This document shows, piece by piece, positions 61,991 to 64,000 of a stretch of DNA of 64,000 nucleotides; within the stretch, counting starts at the first letter, position 1; every line of letters starts with the position of its first letter. Location: positions 1 through 64,000 of the forward strand of contig NZ_NFMA01000014.1 of the NCBI RefSeq assembly GCF_002161175.1, given 5' to 3'. The position numbers were made by a program, and so were the translations under genes. The notes below the pieces were generated by a model. It did no database searches. It was not told the DNA's origin and saw nothing but the letters and a program-made list of their open reading frames with translations. The DNA comes from Flavonifractor sp. An100. GTDB lineage: Bacteria; Bacillota; Clostridia; Oscillospirales; Oscillospiraceae.

Positions 61991-63363
61991 TTCGAGAATA
62001 TAAGACGATCCAGGAGATCTCCGGTCCTCTGATGGTGGTCAACCGGGTCCAGGGGGTCACCTATGACGAGCTGGCGGAGATTGAGCTCAGCGACGGTTCC
62101 GTCCGGCGCTGTAAGGTGCTGGAGGTCAACGGCGACTCCGCTGTGGTGCAGCTGTTTGAGGCCTCTGCCGGTATCAACCTCTCCCAGTCTAAAATCCGTT
62201 TCCTGGGCCATCCCCTGCAACTGGCGGTATCCGGCGATATGTTGGGCCGGGTGTTTAACGGCATGGGACAGCCCATCGACGGCGGCCCCGCCATCCTGGC
62301 CGACGAATACCGGGATATTAACGGCCTGGCCATGAACCCTGCCGCCCGGAACTACCCCAACGAGTTTATTCAGACGGGTATCTCCACCATCGACGGACTG
62401 AATACCCTGGTCCGCGGTCAGAAGCTGCCCATCTTCTCCGGTTCCGGCCTGCCCCACGCCGCTCTGGCTGCCCAGATCGCCCGTCAGGCCAAGGTGCTGG
62501 ACGGGGAATCCAACTTCGCTGTGGTCTTTGCCGCCATCGGTATCACCTTCGAGGAGTCGGAGTTCTTCGTCAGCGAGTTTAAGCGCACCGGCGCCATCGA
62601 CCGTACCGTGCTGTTCACCAACCTGGCCAATGACCCCGCCGTGGAACGTATCGCCACCCCCCGTATGGCTCTGACCGCCGCGGAATACCTGGCCTTTGAG
62701 AAGAACATGCACGTGCTGGTCATCCTCACCGATATCACCAACTACGCCGAGGCCCTGCGTGAGATCTCCGCAGCCAAGAAGGAGGTCCCTGGCCGCCGTG
62801 GCTACCCCGGCTACCTGTATACCGACCTGGCCACTATGTACGAGCGTGCCGGACGGCAGGTGGGTAAGGAGGGGTCCATCACCATGATCCCCATCCTGAC
62901 CATGCCCGAGGACGACAAGACCCACCCCATCCCCGACCTGACCGGCTATATCACCGAGGGCCAGATCATCCTCTCCCGGGAGCTGTACCGCAAGGGCATC
63001 AATCCTCCCGTGGACGTGCTGCCCTCCCTGTCCCGTCTGAAGGATAAGGGTACTGGCGCGGGCAAGACCCGTGAGGACCACTCGGGTACCATGAACCAGC
63101 TCTTTGCCGCCTACGCCACCGGTAAGGAAAACAAGGAGCTGATGTCCATTCTGGGCGAGGCGGCTCTGAGCCCCACCGATCTGCTCTACGCCAAGTTCGC
63201 CGATGAATTTGAAAAACGCTACGTCTCCCAGGGAACGGATGAGAACCGCTCCATCTTTGAGACCCTGGACCTGGGCTGGGAGCTGCTGAGTATCCTACCC
63301 AAGGGAGAGCTCAAGCGTATCAAGCCGGAGCTGATCGACAAGTATCTGCCCAAGAAAGACTAA
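61987..63363 (+). CDS. ntpB: V-type ATP synthase subunit B
   Basis: 458 aa from GTG overlapping the ntpA stop. It lacks a Walker A loop, as expected ([18 protein letters not shown] replaces it). [50 protein letters not shown] and [16 protein letters not shown] are family marks. It is the non-catalytic partner of A in the hexamer head. Confidence 0.97.
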   Translation: MIREYKTIQEISGPLMVVNRVQGVTYDELAEIELSDGSVRRCKVLEVNGDSAVVQLFEASAGINLSQSKIRFLGHPLQLAVSGDMLGRVFNGMGQPIDGGPAILADEYRDINGLAMNPAARNYPNEFIQTGISTIDGLNTLVRGQKLPIFSGSGLPHAALAAQIARQAKVLDGESNFAVVFAAIGITFEESEFFVSEFKRTGAIDRTVLFTNLANDPAVERIATPRMALTAAEYLAFEKNMHVLVILTDITNYAEALREISAAKKEVPGRRGYPGYLYTDLATMYERAGRQVGKEGSITMIPILTMPEDDKTHPIPDLTGYITEGQIILSRELYRKGINPPVDVLPSLSRLKDKGTGAGKTREDHSGTMNQLFAAYATGKENKELMSILGEAALSPTDLLYAKFADEFEKRYVSQGTDENRSIFETLDLGWELLSILPKGELKRIKPELIDKYLPKKD

Positions 63364-63375
63364 GGGGGGATTTTG

Positions 63376-64000
63376 ATGCCAAGCGCAACCATCAATCCCA
63401 CCCGCATGGAGCTGACCCGGTTAAAGGGACGGCTCAAGACCGCCCAGCGGGGCCATAAGCTGCTGAAGGACAAGCGGGACGAGCTGATGAAGCAGTTTAT
63501 GGACGTGGTGCGGGAAAACCGGGAGCTGCGCCGCCGGGTGGAGGAAGGGCTGATGCGGGCCCACGGTTCCTTTACCGTAGCCGCCGCCCTCATGTCCCCG
63601 GAGATGCTGGAGCAATCTCTGCTCTATCCCAAGCAGAGCGTGGAGCTGGAGATGACCTTCCAAAACGTGATGTCTGTGGACGTCCCCCAGTATCAATTTC
63701 ATACCACCAGCCAGGACCCAGGTGAGGTTTATCCTTACGGCTTCGCCCAGACCAGCGGTGAGCTGGATGACGCGGTGGACGCCATGTCTCAGGTGTTCCG
63801 GGATATGCTCCGCCTGGCAGAGGTGGAGAAGACTTCCCAGCTGCTGGCAGAGGAAATTGAAAAGACCCGCCGCCGGGTCAACGCTCTGGAGTATGTGAAG
63901 ATCCCGGAGATGCAAAGCAGCATCAAATATATCTCCATGAAGCTGGATGAGAATGAGCGTGCTAACACCATTCGTCTGATGAAGGTGAAGGACATGATTC
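63376..64000 (+). CDS. ntpD: V-type ATP synthase subunit D (partial, cut by window end)
   Basis: The first 208 codons are seen; the family length is about 205-230, so only the last residues are missing. Family start NPTRMELTRLKGRLKTAQRGHKLLKDKRDELMKQF type, a long coiled-coil pair and the C-terminal helix YISMKLDENERANTIRLMKVKD. It forms the rotating central shaft. ATG follows GGGGGGA. Any ntpJ-like ion transporter gene would lie beyond the window. Confidence 0.95.
   Translation, partial: MPSATINPTRMELTRLKGRLKTAQRGHKLLKDKRDELMKQFMDVVRENRELRRRVEEGLMRAHGSFTVAAALMSPEMLEQSLLYPKQSVELEMTFQNVMSVDVPQYQFHTTSQDPGEVYPYGFAQTSGELDDAVDAMSQVFRDMLRLAEVEKTSQLLAEEIEKTRRRVNALEYVKIPEMQSSIKYISMKLDENERANTIRLMKVKDMI

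Overview
The window looks like a chromosome segment of a GC-rich gut Clostridia member. My best guess is Oscillospiraceae, in the Flavonifractor/Lawsonibacter/Intestinimonas neighbourhood; this is inferred from gene content and is not proven. Supporting signs are AGGAGG-type ribosome binding sites, GTG and TTG starts, compact operons with strong rho-independent terminators, an S-layer-homology protein, a V-type ATPase in place of F-type genes, a 2-hydroxyacyl-CoA dehydratase activase-like system and a GlnRS. I see no phage, insertion sequence, CRISPR array or plasmid function, so this is mostly ordinary chromosome with several regulatory islands.

Layout. 1-506: tail of an rRNA operon (23S end, tRNA-Lys, tRNA-Glu, 5S, terminator). 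604-1719: SLOG-fold protein and QueH. 1756-5434 (minus): GlnK/GlnL-like two-component system followed by the GltS Na+/glutamate symporter, with a GlnL-type direct repeat in front of gltS. 5507-9261: BlaI repressor and a giant M56 (BlaR1-like) sensor protease behind two matching operators. 9480-13774: two-gene ATP-driven iron-sulfur reductase related to 2-hydroxyacyl-CoA dehydratases. 13877-15589 (minus): glnS. 15798-18976: flavin oxidoreductase, a thioredoxin reductase-like protein without NADPH motifs, thioredoxin and a cysteine desulfidase-family protein. 19056-21234 (minus): murC and a secreted unknown. 21576-24146: pcrA. 24437-30397: MacA/MacB-like export operon ending in an SLH protein. 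30486-32740: HAD phosphatase, 3-methyladenine glycosylase, DMT transporter. 32869-33956: DUF2089 regulator with two small membrane proteins.

34081-38506 holds two sigma/anti-sigma modules of the ECF type on either side of a YitT-family membrane protein. 38708-44085: smc, two small unknowns and ftsY. 44252-49618: a housekeeping operon (rph, a SemiSWEET-like protein, rdgB, yhbY, a nadD-yqeK fusion, an LCP wall ligase with a repeat tail, rsfS). 49671-53660: lipid kinase-like gene (minus), azlC-azlD, prephenate dehydratase and an SDR reductase. 53785-54864: membrane-anchored, apparently degenerate glycoside-hydrolase-like protein. 55162 to the window end: V-type ATPase operon in the Enterococcus order F-I-K-E-C-G-A-B-D, with D cut by the window edge.

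Common threads are sodium coupling (GltS plus a V-ATPase whose rotor keeps the Na+-site residues), low-potential electron chemistry (activase system and a probable non-NADPH thioredoxin reductase) and envelope sensing (BlaI/M56, two ECF modules, MacAB-SLH). No single obviously new system stands out. The best leads are the regulatory repeats, the unusual thioredoxin reductase, the M56 ectodomain and the small membrane proteins embedded in housekeeping operons.
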